64,000 nt of DNA from Rhodovastum sp963709085 (GTDB lineage Bacteria; Pseudomonadota; Alphaproteobacteria; Acetobacterales; Acetobacteraceae): positions 682,001-746,000 of the forward strand of contig CAVPVB010000007.1 of the NCBI GenBank assembly GCA_963709085.1. Reading direction: 5' to 3'. Of the stretch, positions 17,711-27,600 are shown in pieces (position 1 is the stretch's first letter; each line of letters starts with the position of its first letter). A program made the position numbers and the translations under genes. Below the pieces are notes generated by a model. The model saw nothing but the letters and a program-made list of their open reading frames with translations, did no database searches and was not told where the DNA came from.

Positions 17711-18502
17711 TCAGGGCGCGCCGGGCAACCCCTCCTTGCCGGGCGGGATTGCCAGCAGCGCGCCCGACAGGCGCGGCGGCAGCAGGCCGATCAGCCGCGC
17801 CGCGACCCCCATCCACCACGGGAATATCACCCGCCGGCGCCCCGCCGCGATGCCGCGCAGCATGATCCGCGCGGCCCGGTCGGCCTCCATCAGCCCGGGC
17901 ATCGGGAAACGGTTGCGCGCCGTCATCGCTGTGCGCACATAGCCCGGGCAGAGGCTGGTCATGACGATGCCGTCGCGCCGCGCCGTCTGCGCTGTTGCCA
18001 CCGTCCAGGCATCCGCGGCCGCCTTGCTGGCGCAATAGGCCGGCGCGCCGGGCGCCGGCACGAAGCCGGCGATCGACGCCACCACGGCGATTCGCCCGCG
18101 CACCCCGTCCGGCCCCGGCGCCTGCGCGCGCATCGCCGTCAGGGCCGGCAGCGTCGTGTTCAGCATGCCATCCAGGTTGGCCGCGAACACTGCCCGCGCC
18201 TGCGCCGCACTCTCCGTCCCGCCGCGTCCGGTGCCGGCCGAGATGCCGGCATTCGCCACCACCAGATCGAGCCGGCCGGCGCCGGCGATCCAGGCCGCCA
18301 TCGCCGCTTCGTCGCACACGTCGAGCACAAGCGCCTGCACCGCCGCCTTGCGCGCCCGGCACGCCGCCGCCGTCGCCTCCAGCCGCGCCGCGTCGCGCCC
18401 GCACAGGTGCAAGCCGACCCCGGGGGCGGCGCATGCCATCGCCAGAGCGCGGCCGAGTCCGCTGGAGGCGCCGGTAATCAGGACGGAACGATAGCCAACC
18501 AT
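17711..18502 (-). CDS. Short-chain dehydrogenase/reductase
   Basis: A 263-residue classical SDR. The NADP-type Rossmann motif TGASSGLG is at residues 10-17, NAG near 85, and the catalytic Ser and YxxxK appear in VASIAGF and AYCASKAAAD. The C-terminus (RRVIFPWWMGVAARLIGLLPP) is hydrophobic and typical of membrane-associated SDRs related to YohF or fatty-acyl type reductases. Substrate unknown. It is the first gene of the minus-strand run SDR, MBL-fold hydrolase, histidine kinase, and is divergent from yicC with only 57 bp between starts, so promoters must overlap. Confidence 0.85.
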   Translation of the reverse strand: MVGYRSVLITGASSGLGRALAMACAAPGVGLHLCGRDAARLEATAAACRARKAAVQALVLDVCDEAAMAAWIAGAGRLDLVVANAGISAGTGRGGTESAAQARAVFAANLDGMLNTTLPALTAMRAQAPGPDGVRGRIAVVASIAGFVPAPGAPAYCASKAAADAWTVATAQTARRDGIVMTSLCPGYVRTAMTARNRFPMPGLMEADRAARIMLRGIAAGRRRVIFPWWMGVAARLIGLLPPRLSGALLAIPPGKEGLPGAP

Positions 18503-18559
18503 GTTCCGAGACTACGCCAGCGCTGCTAGAACGTCGCGGGTGTTGAAGGACCCGCATGC

Positions 18560-19468
18560 ATGACCGCCCCGCCTTCTGCCGTCGATATCGCCTCGATGAC
18601 CGGATTCGCCCGCACCGAGGGAATCGCCGAGGGACTCGCCTGGGCCTGGGAACTGCGCAGTGTCAACGGCCGCGGCCTGGAACTGCGCTTCCGCCTGCCG
18701 CCCGGGCTCGACGCGCTGGAGCCGGCCCTGCGCGAGGCGGCGGCCAAACAGCTCAAGCGCGGCAATGTCAACGCCGGCCTCACGGTCAAGCGCGACGACC
18801 AGCCGCGCCTCGTTCCCGACCCGGCGGCGCTGGAGCAGGTGCTGCTGCTGGCAACCGATCTCGCCGCCCGTATTCCCGGCGCGCCGCCGCCGCGCGCGGA
18901 AGCCCTGTTGGCCCTGCCCGGGGTGCTGCGCCCGGCCGCCGCCAGCGAGGACGAGACCATCGCCGGCGCCCGCGAGACCGCCTTCCGCGACGGCTTCGCC
19001 ACCGCCCTGGCGGCCCTGGTCGCCGCCCGCCGCGGCGAAGGCGCCCGCCTGGCGCTGACGCTGCGGCGCCTGCTGGACGAAATCGCCGCCCTGCGCGCCA
19101 CCGCCGGCATCCAGGCCGCCGACCAGCCGGCCGCCCAGCGCGCCCGCATGCTGGAATCGGTGCAGGCTTTGCTCGGCGAGGTGCCCGGCCTGCCCGAGGA
19201 ACGGATCGCCCAGGAAGTCGCCCTGCTGGCCTCGCGCTCGGACGTGCGCGAGGAACTCGACCGGCTGGATGCCCATCTGCACGCCGCGGATGCGCTGCTG
19301 GCCGAGGGCACCGCCATCGGCCGGCGGTTCGATTTTCTGGTCCAGGAGTTCAACCGCGAAGCCAACACGCTGTGCAGCAAGTCGGCCTCGGCGGCGCTGA
19401 CCACCACCGGGCTGCGGCTGAAAGCCGCCATCGAGCAGTTGCGTGAGCAGGTGCAGAATATCGAATGA
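18560..19468 (+). CDS. yicC: YicC family endoribonuclease-like protein
   Basis: A 302-residue YicC protein: N-terminal domain (SMTGFARTEG near 12-21, ELRSVNGRGLELRFRLP near 31-47) and C-terminal DUF1732 domain with RRFDFLVQEFNREANTLCSKS (about 255-275). YicC-type proteins are conserved stress-related RNases; E. coli YicC has been linked to small-RNA decay. The stop overlaps the gmk start (ATGA at 19465), a pairing (yicC-gmk) seen in many alphaproteobacteria. Confidence 0.93.
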   Translation: MTAPPSAVDIASMTGFARTEGIAEGLAWAWELRSVNGRGLELRFRLPPGLDALEPALREAAAKQLKRGNVNAGLTVKRDDQPRLVPDPAALEQVLLLATDLAARIPGAPPPRAEALLALPGVLRPAAASEDETIAGARETAFRDGFATALAALVAARRGEGARLALTLRRLLDEIAALRATAGIQAADQPAAQRARMLESVQALLGEVPGLPEERIAQEVALLASRSDVREELDRLDAHLHAADALLAEGTAIGRRFDFLVQEFNREANTLCSKSASAALTTTGLRLKAAIEQLREQVQNIE

Positions 19469-20163
19469 TACGTCATCCGGCTCAGGAGGCGGGCAGCCGG
19501 GGCGCGGCCCCCGCCCCCCCCCACGGGCATCAGGCCCCTGGACCCCTTTCGCGGCGCGGCGTCTGCCTGGTGATCTCTGCCCCGTCGGGGGCCGGGAAAA
19601 GCTCGTTGACCCGCGCGCTGCTGGCGACCGAGGCGAACCTTGCGCTCTCGGTCAGCGTCACCACCCGCGCGCCGCGCATCCATGAGGAAGAGGGGGGACA
19701 CTATTTCTTCCGCACCGAGGCGCAGTTCGAGGCGATGGTGGCCTCCGGCGAGCTGCTGGAATGGGCGCGCGTCTATGGCCGCAGCTACGGCACCCCGCGC
19801 GCCCCGGTGGAAGCCGCCCTGGCGGCCGGCCGCGATGTGGTGTTCGACATTGACTGGCAGGGCCATCGCCAGTTGCGCGCCGCCCTGCCGGCGGACGTGG
19901 TCGGTCTGTTCGTGCTGCCGCCCTCGCTGGCGGTGCTGGAAGCGCGGCTGCGCGGCCGCGGCACCGATGACGCGGCGGAAATCACCCGGCGCATGCAGAC
20001 CGCCCGCGCCGAGATCGCGCACGCTCCCGAGTTCGACCACGTGCTGGTCAACGCTGCCTTCGACACCGCGCTGGCCGGGTGCCGCGCCGTGCTGCATGCT
20101 GCCCGGCTGGCCACCGGCCGGCTCAGCGGATTGCCCGGTTTCATTGCGGAGTTCGGGGCATGA
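19465..20163 (+). CDS. gmk: Guanylate kinase
   Basis: A 232-residue enzyme that phosphorylates GMP to GDP with ATP. The P-loop SAPSGAGKSS is at residues 38-47; the GMP-binding segment VSVTTRAPRIHEEEGGHYFF and DIDWQGHRQL follow. The kinase domain normally begins within a few residues of the start, but here about 30 extra, Pro/Gly-rich residues precede it. The DNA for this stretch (about 19499-19550) resembles a worn copy of the hairpin repeat, so the extension may come from repeat insertion. ATGA overlap with yicC and with the next gene (20160) implies translational coupling. Confidence 0.93.
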   Translation: MIRHPAQEAGSRGAAPAPPHGHQAPGPLSRRGVCLVISAPSGAGKSSLTRALLATEANLALSVSVTTRAPRIHEEEGGHYFFRTEAQFEAMVASGELLEWARVYGRSYGTPRAPVEAALAAGRDVVFDIDWQGHRQLRAALPADVVGLFVLPPSLAVLEARLRGRGTDDAAEITRRMQTARAEIAHAPEFDHVLVNAAFDTALAGCRAVLHAARLATGRLSGLPGFIAEFGA

Positions 20164-21041
20164 CCGACCTCGCCGCCCTGCGTCGCGACTACGCCGCCCG
20201 CATGATGCGCATCGCCGGCATCCAGGACACCGCGGTGGAGCAGGTGCTGGCCACCGTCCCGCGCGAGGATTTCCTCGGCCCCGGCCCGTGGACTATCCTC
20301 GACCCGGCGGTCGGCGCCATCGAATTCGCCGGCGACGACCCGCGCCCGCTCTATGAGGACGTGCTGGTGGTGCTCGACCGTGCGCGCGGCCTCAACAACG
20401 GCAGCCCCTCGCTGCACGCGCTCATGCTGCACCATCTCGGCGTGCGGCCGGGCGACCGGGTGCTGCATGTCGGCGCCGGGTCCGGCTATTACACCGCTCT
20501 GCTGGCCGAACTGGCCGGCCCGCAGGGCAGCGTCATCGCCATCGAATACGAGCCGCTTCTGGCCGAGGCCGCCCGCGCCAATCTGCGCCCCTGGCCCAGT
20601 GTGACGGCGCTGGAAGGCGACGGCGCCCACTGGCCGGACGGACCGGTGGACCGCATCTACGTCAATTTCGCCGTTGCCGACCCCGCCCGGCGCTGGTTCG
20701 ACCATCTGACCGACGGCGGCACGCTGGTGTTTCCGCTCGGCATCCCCGCGACCCGCGCCCGCGGCGAGGCGCGCCGCCATTCCGGCCACGGCGCCGTGCT
20801 CGCCTGCACCCGCACCGCCGCCGGCATTGCGGTGCGCCACCTCACGCCATGCGCCTTCGTCTGCGCCGAGGGCACCCTGGCCGGCACCCCCGCGCTGCGC
20901 GAGGGGCTGGACCGCGCCTTCATCCGCGGCGGCATCGAGTTCGTCCACAGCTATCGCCGCCCACCGCCGCCCACCCCCGAGCGCTGCTGGTTCTGGTCAC
21001 CCGAATGGGCCCTCTCGTACGGCGAACCTGACGCCGCGTGA
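20160..21041 (+). CDS. Protein-L-isoaspartate O-methyltransferase-like protein
   Basis: A 293-residue SAM-dependent methyltransferase of the PCMT family. PREDFLGPGPW near 34-44, the SAM-binding loop VLHVGAGSGYYTALLAEL near 100-117 and a family-like acidic EYEPLLAEAARANL fit this group. It is longer than true Pcm (about 210), with a C-terminal extension after residue 210, so the target may differ from isoaspartyl repair. The start ATG overlaps the gmk stop (ATGA). Its own stop overlaps the GTG of the transporter gene (GTGA). Confidence 0.8.
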   Translation: MTDLAALRRDYAARMMRIAGIQDTAVEQVLATVPREDFLGPGPWTILDPAVGAIEFAGDDPRPLYEDVLVVLDRARGLNNGSPSLHALMLHHLGVRPGDRVLHVGAGSGYYTALLAELAGPQGSVIAIEYEPLLAEAARANLRPWPSVTALEGDGAHWPDGPVDRIYVNFAVADPARRWFDHLTDGGTLVFPLGIPATRARGEARRHSGHGAVLACTRTAAGIAVRHLTPCAFVCAEGTLAGTPALREGLDRAFIRGGIEFVHSYRRPPPPTPERCWFWSPEWALSYGEPDAA

Positions 21042-21957
21042 GCGTCCTGTTCGGGATTGTCGCGCCGGTTTTTGCCCTTATCGGCATGGGGGCGCTCGCC
21101 ATCCGGTTGCGCCTGATGCAACCCGCCGCGGTGCGCGGCATGACCGATTTCGTGTTCTACACCGCCATTCCGGCCCTGCTGTTCGTCTCGGTCGCCGAGG
21201 CCCCGCCGCTGCGCCTGCTCGATGTCGCCGGCTCGTTCCTCGCCGGCGCGCTCATCCTGTTCGTGGTCGCGCTGCTGCTGGCGCGCGCGCTGCTGGGCGC
21301 CCGGCTCGCCAGCGCCGCCCTGTTCGGGCTGAACTGCGTCTACGGCAACACCGTCCTGCTTGGCGTCCCCGTTATCGATGCGGCGTACGGACCGAAGGCG
21401 TTGCCACCCTGCTGACGGTGGTCGCGTTCCATACCTCCGTGCTGCTGCCGCTGGCCACCGTGCTCGTCGAGGCCGGCGGCGGGCACAGTCCGCTCGGGGT
21501 GCTGCGCGCGGCGCTGCTGGGCCTGCTGCGCAATCCGGTGGTGGTGTCGATCCTGCTCGCCTTTGCCTGGCGGGCCAGCGGCTTCGCGATGCCCGATCCG
21601 CTGCACCGTTTCCTCACCCTGATCGGCGCCGCCGGGCCGCCGCTCGCGCTGTTCTGCCTCGGCGCCACGCTGCCGCGCCCGGCCGGCTGGTCGAGCCTGC
21701 CTGAGGTTGCCCTGGCGGCGCTGGTCAAGCTGGTGGCCATGCCGGCGCTGGTGGCGCTGCTCGCTTATGTCGCCGGGGTGCGCGGGCTGGCCTTCTCGGT
21801 GGTGGTGCTGGCGTCGGGGTTGCCCACCGGCGCCAACGCCTTCCTGCTCGCCCGCCGCTACGAGACGATGATGGAGGCGTCCGCCAGCACGGTGGTGGTC
21901 AGCACCGCGCTGGCGATGCTGACGCTCACCCTGCTGCTGGGCTGGCTGCCGCGCTGA
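21038..21957 (+). pseudogene. AEC family transporter, frameshifted
   Basis: An auxin-efflux-carrier type permease of about 306 residues and ten predicted membrane helices. The first 125 residues read from the GTG at 21038 through GNTVLLGVPVIDAAYGP, then the frame ends at a TGA at 21413. The rest (VATLLTVVAFHTSVLLPLATVL to GWLPR) continues one frame over to 21957. Adding one base in ggaccgaagg (about 21395), giving GPEGVATLL, repairs it, so this is a single-base deletion, unlike the insertions elsewhere in the window. Members move malonate, auxin-like or other organic anions; substrate here unknown. Confidence 0.85.
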
Positions 21958-21963
21958 GCTTGG

Positions 21964-22938
21964 TCAGGCGGCCAGCCAGCTTGCCAGCGCGCCGCGGATG
22001 CGTGCCAGTGGCGGCCCCGGCGGCGGCGCGACAAAATCCTGGCCGGTGAGGGTCTCGAAGGCGCGGATATAGACCGACGCCGTGTGCAGCACGATGTCCG
22101 GGGGGATCGGCGGGATCGGGTCGCGATACGGGTCGCAGCGCGCCGCTACCCAGGCGCGCACCACGTCCTTGTCGAAGCTCTCCGGCGGCTCAGCGCGGGC
22201 GAAGCGGTCGGGGTAGCTGGCGGCGAACCAGTAGCGGCTGCTGTCCGGGGTGTGGATTTCATCGGCCAGCACGATGCGGCCCTCGGCATCGGTGCCGAAC
22301 TCGTATTTGGTGTCGGCGAGGATCAGTCCCCGCGCCGCCGCCATCGTCTGGCCGCGGGCGAACAGGGCCAGGGCATAATCCTGCACCTCCCGCCACTGGG
22401 GGGCGGTCAGCAGGCCGCGCCGCAGGATGTCGTCGGGTGTCAGCGGCTCGTCATGCCCGCCGGCGCCGGCCTTGGTGGTGGGCGTGATGATCGGCTGCGG
22501 CAGGCGTTCGTTGGCGTACATGCCGTCGGGCAGCCGCACCCCGTACATCTCGCGCTGGCCGGCGCGGTACATGGTGAGGATGGAGGTGCCGGTGGTGCCG
22601 GCGAGATAGCCGCGCACCACCATTTCCACCGGCAGGATATCGAGCCGTTTTCCCACCACGACATTCGGGTCCGGGTAGCCGAGCACGTGGTTGGGGCAGA
22701 TATCGCCGGTGGCCTCGAACCAGAACCGGGCGGTCTGGGTGAGCACCTGGCCCTTGAACGGGATGACGGCGAGGATGCGGTCAAACGCGCTGAGCCGGTC
22801 GCTGGCGATCAGGATGCGCCGCCCGTCCGGCAGATCGTAATTGTCGCGCACCTTGCCGGCATGGTGGTTGGGCAGCTCGGGCAGGGTGGCGTCGGCGAGG
22901 GCGTCTCCGGCGCGGGCGGCGATGTCATCTTCGGTCAT
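21964..22938 (-). CDS. purC: Phosphoribosylaminoimidazole-succinocarboxamide synthase
   Basis: A 324-residue SAICAR synthetase, the long form. The N-terminal GKVRDNYDLPDGRRILIASDRLSAFD binds ATP, followed by VEMVVRGYLAGTTGTSI, LADTKYEFG and the DEIHTPDSSRYW motif. It joins aspartate to CAIR in purine synthesis. Long PurC forms of this type occur in alphaproteobacteria and yeast Ade1. Convergent with the AEC transporter; downstream of its start region lies a repeat pair that separates it from the Hpt gene. Confidence 0.95.
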   Translation of the reverse strand: MTEDDIAARAGDALADATLPELPNHHAGKVRDNYDLPDGRRILIASDRLSAFDRILAVIPFKGQVLTQTARFWFEATGDICPNHVLGYPDPNVVVGKRLDILPVEMVVRGYLAGTTGTSILTMYRAGQREMYGVRLPDGMYANERLPQPIITPTTKAGAGGHDEPLTPDDILRRGLLTAPQWREVQDYALALFARGQTMAAARGLILADTKYEFGTDAEGRIVLADEIHTPDSSRYWFAASYPDRFARAEPPESFDKDVVRAWVAARCDPYRDPIPPIPPDIVLHTASVYIRAFETLTGQDFVAPPPGPPLARIRGALASWLAA

Positions 22939-22969
22939 GCGGTATCCTCGCGGCAGGCGGTCGGCAGGG

Positions 22970-23117
22970 CAATCGGGTTAAGGAAGGCCAGGGCTCTGCC
23001 CTGGACCCGCTAAGGGCGGAGCCCTTAGAACCCATTCGTTTTAAGTGATGGGGTCCAGGGGCCTCTCGGCCCTTGGCGGGTCCAGGGCAGAGCCCTGGCC
23101 TTCCTTAACCCGATCGC
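22970..23117. repeat. Head-to-head pair of hairpin repeats (copies 4 and 5)
   Basis: A plus-oriented copy (about 22980-23037) and a minus-oriented copy (about 23046-23110) face each other across a few bases. The inverted arms extend beyond the repeat borders into caatcgggttaagg / ccttaacccgatcg. Both hairpin modules are present in each copy. The element fills the gap between the purC start and the Hpt gene. Confidence 0.9.
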
Positions 23118-23125
23118 CCCGGCAC

Positions 23126-23470
23126 TCACCCCCGCGGCAAAGCGGCGAGAAAAGCGTCCATCTCCGCCAGCGCCGCCGCGCCCCGTACCCGGATATCCGC
23201 CAGCGCCGGCGCAAGATCGGCGGCTGAAAAATCCGCGCGGGTCATGGCGTCGCGGCAGGCCTGTTCCAGTGCCGTCGCCCCCACCGCGCCGGCCGCACCG
23301 GCCAGGGCGTGGCAGGTGCGGCGAAACCCGGCCACGTCCGCGTCACCCGACTGGTTGCCCAGCGCACGGGTCAACCGGCCGACATCCTGGCCGAACACGC
23401 CCAGCACCACGCGCAAATCCTCGGGCTCCAGATCCTGCGCCAACTGGGCGGCAAAGCCGCTTGCCGTCAT
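23126..23470 (-). CDS. Hpt (histidine phosphotransfer) domain protein
   Basis: A 114-residue stand-alone Hpt protein. The four-helix bundle motif FRRTCHALAGAAGAVGA carries phospho-acceptor His54 in the expected HxLxGxxGxxGA setting, and a run of small residues follows. Hpt proteins pass phosphate between hybrid kinases and response regulators; a kinase partner is not adjacent. The longer frame to 23563 adds an unlikely N-terminus; MTASGFAAQLAQDLEPEDLRVVLGVF is the natural beginning. Located downstream of the membrane-anchored unknown protein on the same strand (89-bp gap). Confidence 0.85.
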   Translation of the reverse strand: MTASGFAAQLAQDLEPEDLRVVLGVFGQDVGRLTRALGNQSGDADVAGFRRTCHALAGAAGAVGATALEQACRDAMTRADFSAADLAPALADIRVRGAAALAEMDAFLAALPRG

Positions 23471-23559
23471 GTGACCCGAACTCCGCGCGATCCATTGGCC
23501 TAGTGGTAATATTCCCAACGGCGGATCGCGTTGCGAGAAACAAAAATGCGCGGCGGGGG

Positions 23560-24471
23560 TCACGCCGTGGCGGATTCCAGCGCTGCGACCCGCGGCAGCA
23601 CCTCCTCGATGGCCTTCAGCGCCGCCTCGGCGGTCACCAGCCCGCCCAGGCCGCCGAGCACGTGGCCGAACAGCCCGCGCTCATAGCCGGCCTCGGCCGA
23701 GAACGTCACCGCGGTGCCGGCCTTGTCGAACTCGCCGAACACACGGTACTGGCCGAGCGCCCCGGCGTCGCACAGGCCCGACAACGCGTCGTAATGCTGC
23801 CGCGCCGCTCCGTCCGGACCGGCGCTGGCATCGATCAGCGCCGGGTCGAAACCGCGCGAGCCCCCGGCGCCGGCCAGCCCGTCAACCGGGCTGGCAAAAC
23901 CGCGCTCGGTGACAAAGGCATCGATGCCGGCGAGGTCGCCCTCGCCCGCCAGCCGTTGCAGGCGCTGGACCGCATCCTGCAGCAGCGCCGCCGCCTCCAG
24001 CAGCCCGCGGGCGGACAGGGCGGCGCCGAGCACGTTGCGCGCGTTCCAGTCGGCGGCGGCACCGGCGGCCAGGGCGACGAGGCGATACAGCGCGGCCTGG
24101 CGGAACACGGCGAGCTTCCAGGCGGTCCGGCTGCGCAACGCGCCTTCGCGCGCCACCAGCGGCTGGCGCAGCGCCTGCAGCCCGGCCAGCACGGCGTTCA
24201 GCCGCGCCGCCGCCTCCCAGTCGCCACCCACGGCGGTGACGGCCCGGCGATCGAAACCGCCGCCGGCCGGCGCCGCCGCGGCGGTGCGGGTTGCCACGGT
24301 CCTGGTCTGCGGGTCCGGCCGCATGTCGGCCGAGGGCAGCGGCGTCACTTTATGGGCGCCGATCGCCCGCGCGAAGCTGGAGAAGACGAACGGGTTCAGC
24401 AGGCGCCAGCCGACATAGCCGACCGCGACCACCCCCAGGTAGATGCCGATCTTCTCGAAATTCAGGTCCAT
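23560..24471 (-). CDS. Membrane-anchored protein of unknown function
   Basis: A 303-residue protein with one N-terminal membrane helix (about 9-30), a low-complexity Ala/Pro linker (about 60-72) and a helical cytoplasmic or periplasmic domain. Segments such as DWNARNVLGAALSARGLLEAAALLQDAVQRL and GEGDLAGIDAFV recall DUF5677-like helical domains, but I cannot assign a family. Codon use is normal and the length is complete. It is downstream of the glycosyltransferase and upstream of the Hpt gene, all on the minus strand, so a link to surface-glycan production or signalling is possible but only inferred. Confidence 0.75.
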   Translation of the reverse strand: MDLNFEKIGIYLGVVAVGYVGWRLLNPFVFSSFARAIGAHKVTPLPSADMRPDPQTRTVATRTAAAAPAGGGFDRRAVTAVGGDWEAAARLNAVLAGLQALRQPLVAREGALRSRTAWKLAVFRQAALYRLVALAAGAAADWNARNVLGAALSARGLLEAAALLQDAVQRLQRLAGEGDLAGIDAFVTERGFASPVDGLAGAGGSRGFDPALIDASAGPDGAARQHYDALSGLCDAGALGQYRVFGEFDKAGTAVTFSAEAGYERGLFGHVLGGLGGLVTAEAALKAIEEVLPRVAALESATA

Positions 24472-24563
24472 GACGCGCCGCTCCGAAGGGTCTGCAATGG
24501 CTTTATTCTGCGCCCGGTATTCTGCGCCCGGTCGGGGCGCGGCGAAAGCCCCGCACGGCGGCC

Positions 24564-24608
24564 CTCAGCGCGCCCCCGTTCTCAGCGTGCCCCCGTTCTC
24601 AGCGTGCC
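24564..24608. repeat. 17-bp tandem repeat over the glycosyltransferase stop codon
   Basis: Units ctcagcgcgcccccgtt (24564-24580), ctcagcgtgcccccgtt (24581-24597) and a partial third (24598-24608). The TGA stop of the minus-strand glycosyltransferase (24599-24601) lies in the partial unit, and the same TCA is repeated in each downstream unit. Confidence 0.9.
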
Positions 24609-27600
24609 GAGGGGTGCGCCGCGGCCAGCGCCAGCAGCATCGCCTGCAGGCGCGCCGCCACCGCATCCCAATTATCCCGGCGCAGCCAGTCCTGCGCCGC
24701 GCGCTGCACCTGTTCGCGGGTCGCCCGGTCGCGCAGCAGCGCGGCGAGGCCCTCGGCCACCCCGGCCGGCGTGGCCGAGGGCAGGCGCCACACCGCGTCC
24801 CCGGCATCCTCGAACAGCCGCAGCCCGGTGACCGCGACCGGCACGCCGGACGCCACCGCCATGCGCAGCGCGCCGGACGCGGATTCGCGGCTGGACTGGT
24901 AGGGCAGGGCGATGAGGTCGCTGCCCTCCAGCAGGTCGAGCACGCGCGCCGGCGGCAGGAAATCGGTGTGCCACTCGATCGCGTCGGCGATGCCGAGGCG
25001 GTCGGCCAGCGCGTGGCAGTCGTCGAGTTCGGCCTTGGAGATATCGGCGGGGAACAGCGCCGTCACCATGCGCAGGCGCAGCCCCGGCCAGATCGTGCGC
25101 AGCCGCGCCGCCGCCTCGATCAGCACCATCATGCCCTTGCCCGGCAGCACGAAGCCGTGGCAGCCGATCACCGGCGCCGCCTCGGGCGGCAGGTCGCGTG
25201 TCGGCCGCGGCGGGCGCGATGACGGCAGCCCGTGCGGCAGCAGCGCCGCCCGGTCGAGCAGGCCGAGATCCTGCAGCGTGTCGAGGTCGCTGCGCGTGTG
25301 CACCAGCACCCGCGCGGCGCGGTGCAACGCCGCCACCGCCCGGGTGCGCTCGGCCGCCGCCGCCGTGCGCAGGTCCTCGGTGGAATGCAGCATCACCACC
25401 ACGACGCGGTGCCGCAACCCCGGATGCTCCAGCAGGTCGGCGAGCGCCAGGAAGGGGATCAGGCTGGGCTGGTGCTGCACCACCAGGATGTCGGGGTCCT
25501 CGGCGGCAACCGCCAGCGCCAGCCCGGCGCCGCCGGCCGCGTCGCCCAGCTTCCAGGCCGCGGTGCCGCGGATGGCGAGTTCGTCGTTGGCCGTCCAGGG
25601 GCGGGTGTCGCACAGCACCACCGGGTGGCGGGCGGTAAAACCGGGATGGTCGGCAAAGGCGCCGAGCAGGGCGCGCGAGTAGGTCGCGATGCCGCAGGCC
25701 ACCCGCCACGACGACACCCAGGCCAGCCGCCGCGGCCGGGCGGGCGGGGCCAGCAGCAGGTCGATGGCAATGCCGCGCAGCCCCTGCAGCCAGGCGGCGG
25801 AGTCGAGCCGCGCCAGCACCGCCTCCCGCGCCGCCCGGCGCGTCGCCAGGGCCTGCGGATCGGCCATTTCCGCCGGCAGGGCGCGCAGCGCCGCCACCAA
25901 ATCCTCCACATCCGGCTCGGCCCACAGCGCGTCGGGCGCGGCCAGGTGGCTCGCCGAGGGGCGCAGGCGGAAATGCAGCAGGCGCGCGGCTCCGGGGATG
26001 TCGCAAAACGCCATCTGGCCGCCGAAGCCGGTGACCACCAGCGCCAGCCCGGCGGCGATCGCCTCGGCGGCGGGCATGTTGAACCCCTCGCCACGGCTGG
26101 GCAGCACCATGGCATCGGCGTCGCGATACAGCGCCAGCAGCGCGTCCGGGTCGAGGTCGCGATCGATCACCTCGATCGGCGCGAGGTCGGGATGGCGCGC
26201 GCGCAAGGCGGCGACCTGCGCCGCGGCGTCGTTGTGCGGATTGGGGAAGCTCTTGATCACCAGACGCACATTATCGGCGGCGCCGAACGCCGCCGCCCAG
26301 GCCGCCAGCAGCACGTCCACGCCCTTGCGCGGAAAGCAGGAGGAGACATGCAGGAACGTGGTGGGCCGGCCCGCGGCCCGCAGCACCCGTTGCTCGCCCA
26401 GCGCCGCGTAGCGGGTGAGGTCGGGGGCAAATCCGCACACCGCCACCGGCACCGTGACGCCCGAATCGAGCAGCGCGCGGGCCACCGACGGCGTCTCCGC
26501 CAGCACCCCGCGAAAGGCCGCGAGGGCGCTGGCCATGTCGGCCGGCACGGCGGTTTCCTCCCAGACCACGAGGGCGAGCGGCAGGTCGCCGCGATGCGGC
26601 GGCGGCAGCACCGGCCAATGCTGGCTGAGCACCACTTCCGGCCCGGTCGGCGGGGCCGGCCGGGCGGCCAGCGCGCGCAGGGTGGCGATTTCCCCGGCCG
26701 GCGCGTCGTCCATGGCGGCCGGCCGGCCTTCCTCGACCGGCAGCAGCCGTGCCTGGCCCGGGCGTTCCGCCTCGGCCAGCAGGGCGATGCGGCGGTTCAC
26801 CGCGGCCAGGCTGTAGGAGCCGTTGACGTGCCCGGCGACGGTCAGGTGCAGATTGGCGTCCAGCTCGGCCCGCAATCCCGCCGGCAGCGGCGGGGCCGCG
26901 CCGGCGAATGACAGCGCGGCCTGCAGCATCGGCCGCACGCGGTCGAGCGCGAAGCCGTCCAGACGGCGCCGCCCGGCCTCGGCAAGGGCGGCGTGGCGGG
27001 CGGGATCGCGGGCCACCGCCAGCATCGCCGCGGCCACCGCCGGCGGCGTGCGGTCGTGCAGCAACACGCCGGCGCCGCCCAGCGTGAACGGCACCGCGCC
27101 GGCGGGCCACGCCAGCACCGGCACGCCATGCGCCATCGCCTCCAGCAGCGGCACCCCGAACCCCTCGTGGCGGCTGAGCGAAACGTACAGGTCGGCGGCG
27201 GCGAAGGCGGCGTGCAGCGCGTCGTCGGAGACCACGCCGGGCAGTTCGACCGCCGCGCCCAGGCCGTGCCGGTCGGCGCGGGCGCGCAGTGCCGCGATTT
27301 CCGCCGGGCTGCCGCGGCCGATCAGCACCAGCCGGCAAGGCTGGCCGAGGCCGGCCCGGAAAGCGGCGAAGGCATCGATCAGCTCGTCCTGGGCCTTGGA
27401 CTCGACGATCCGCCCGACGAAGAGCACGGTGAACGGCCGCGCATCGGTCCGCGCCCGCGCCGCCGCCGCGTCAGCCCGCGCGCGCAACGCTTCGATGTCG
27501 AGCAGCAGCGGGCATTCCAGCACGACATCGTAGCCGAGGGCGCGCAGCTCGAGGGCGTTGAAGGCGGAATCCGCCACCGCGGCCACCACATGCCGCCGCC

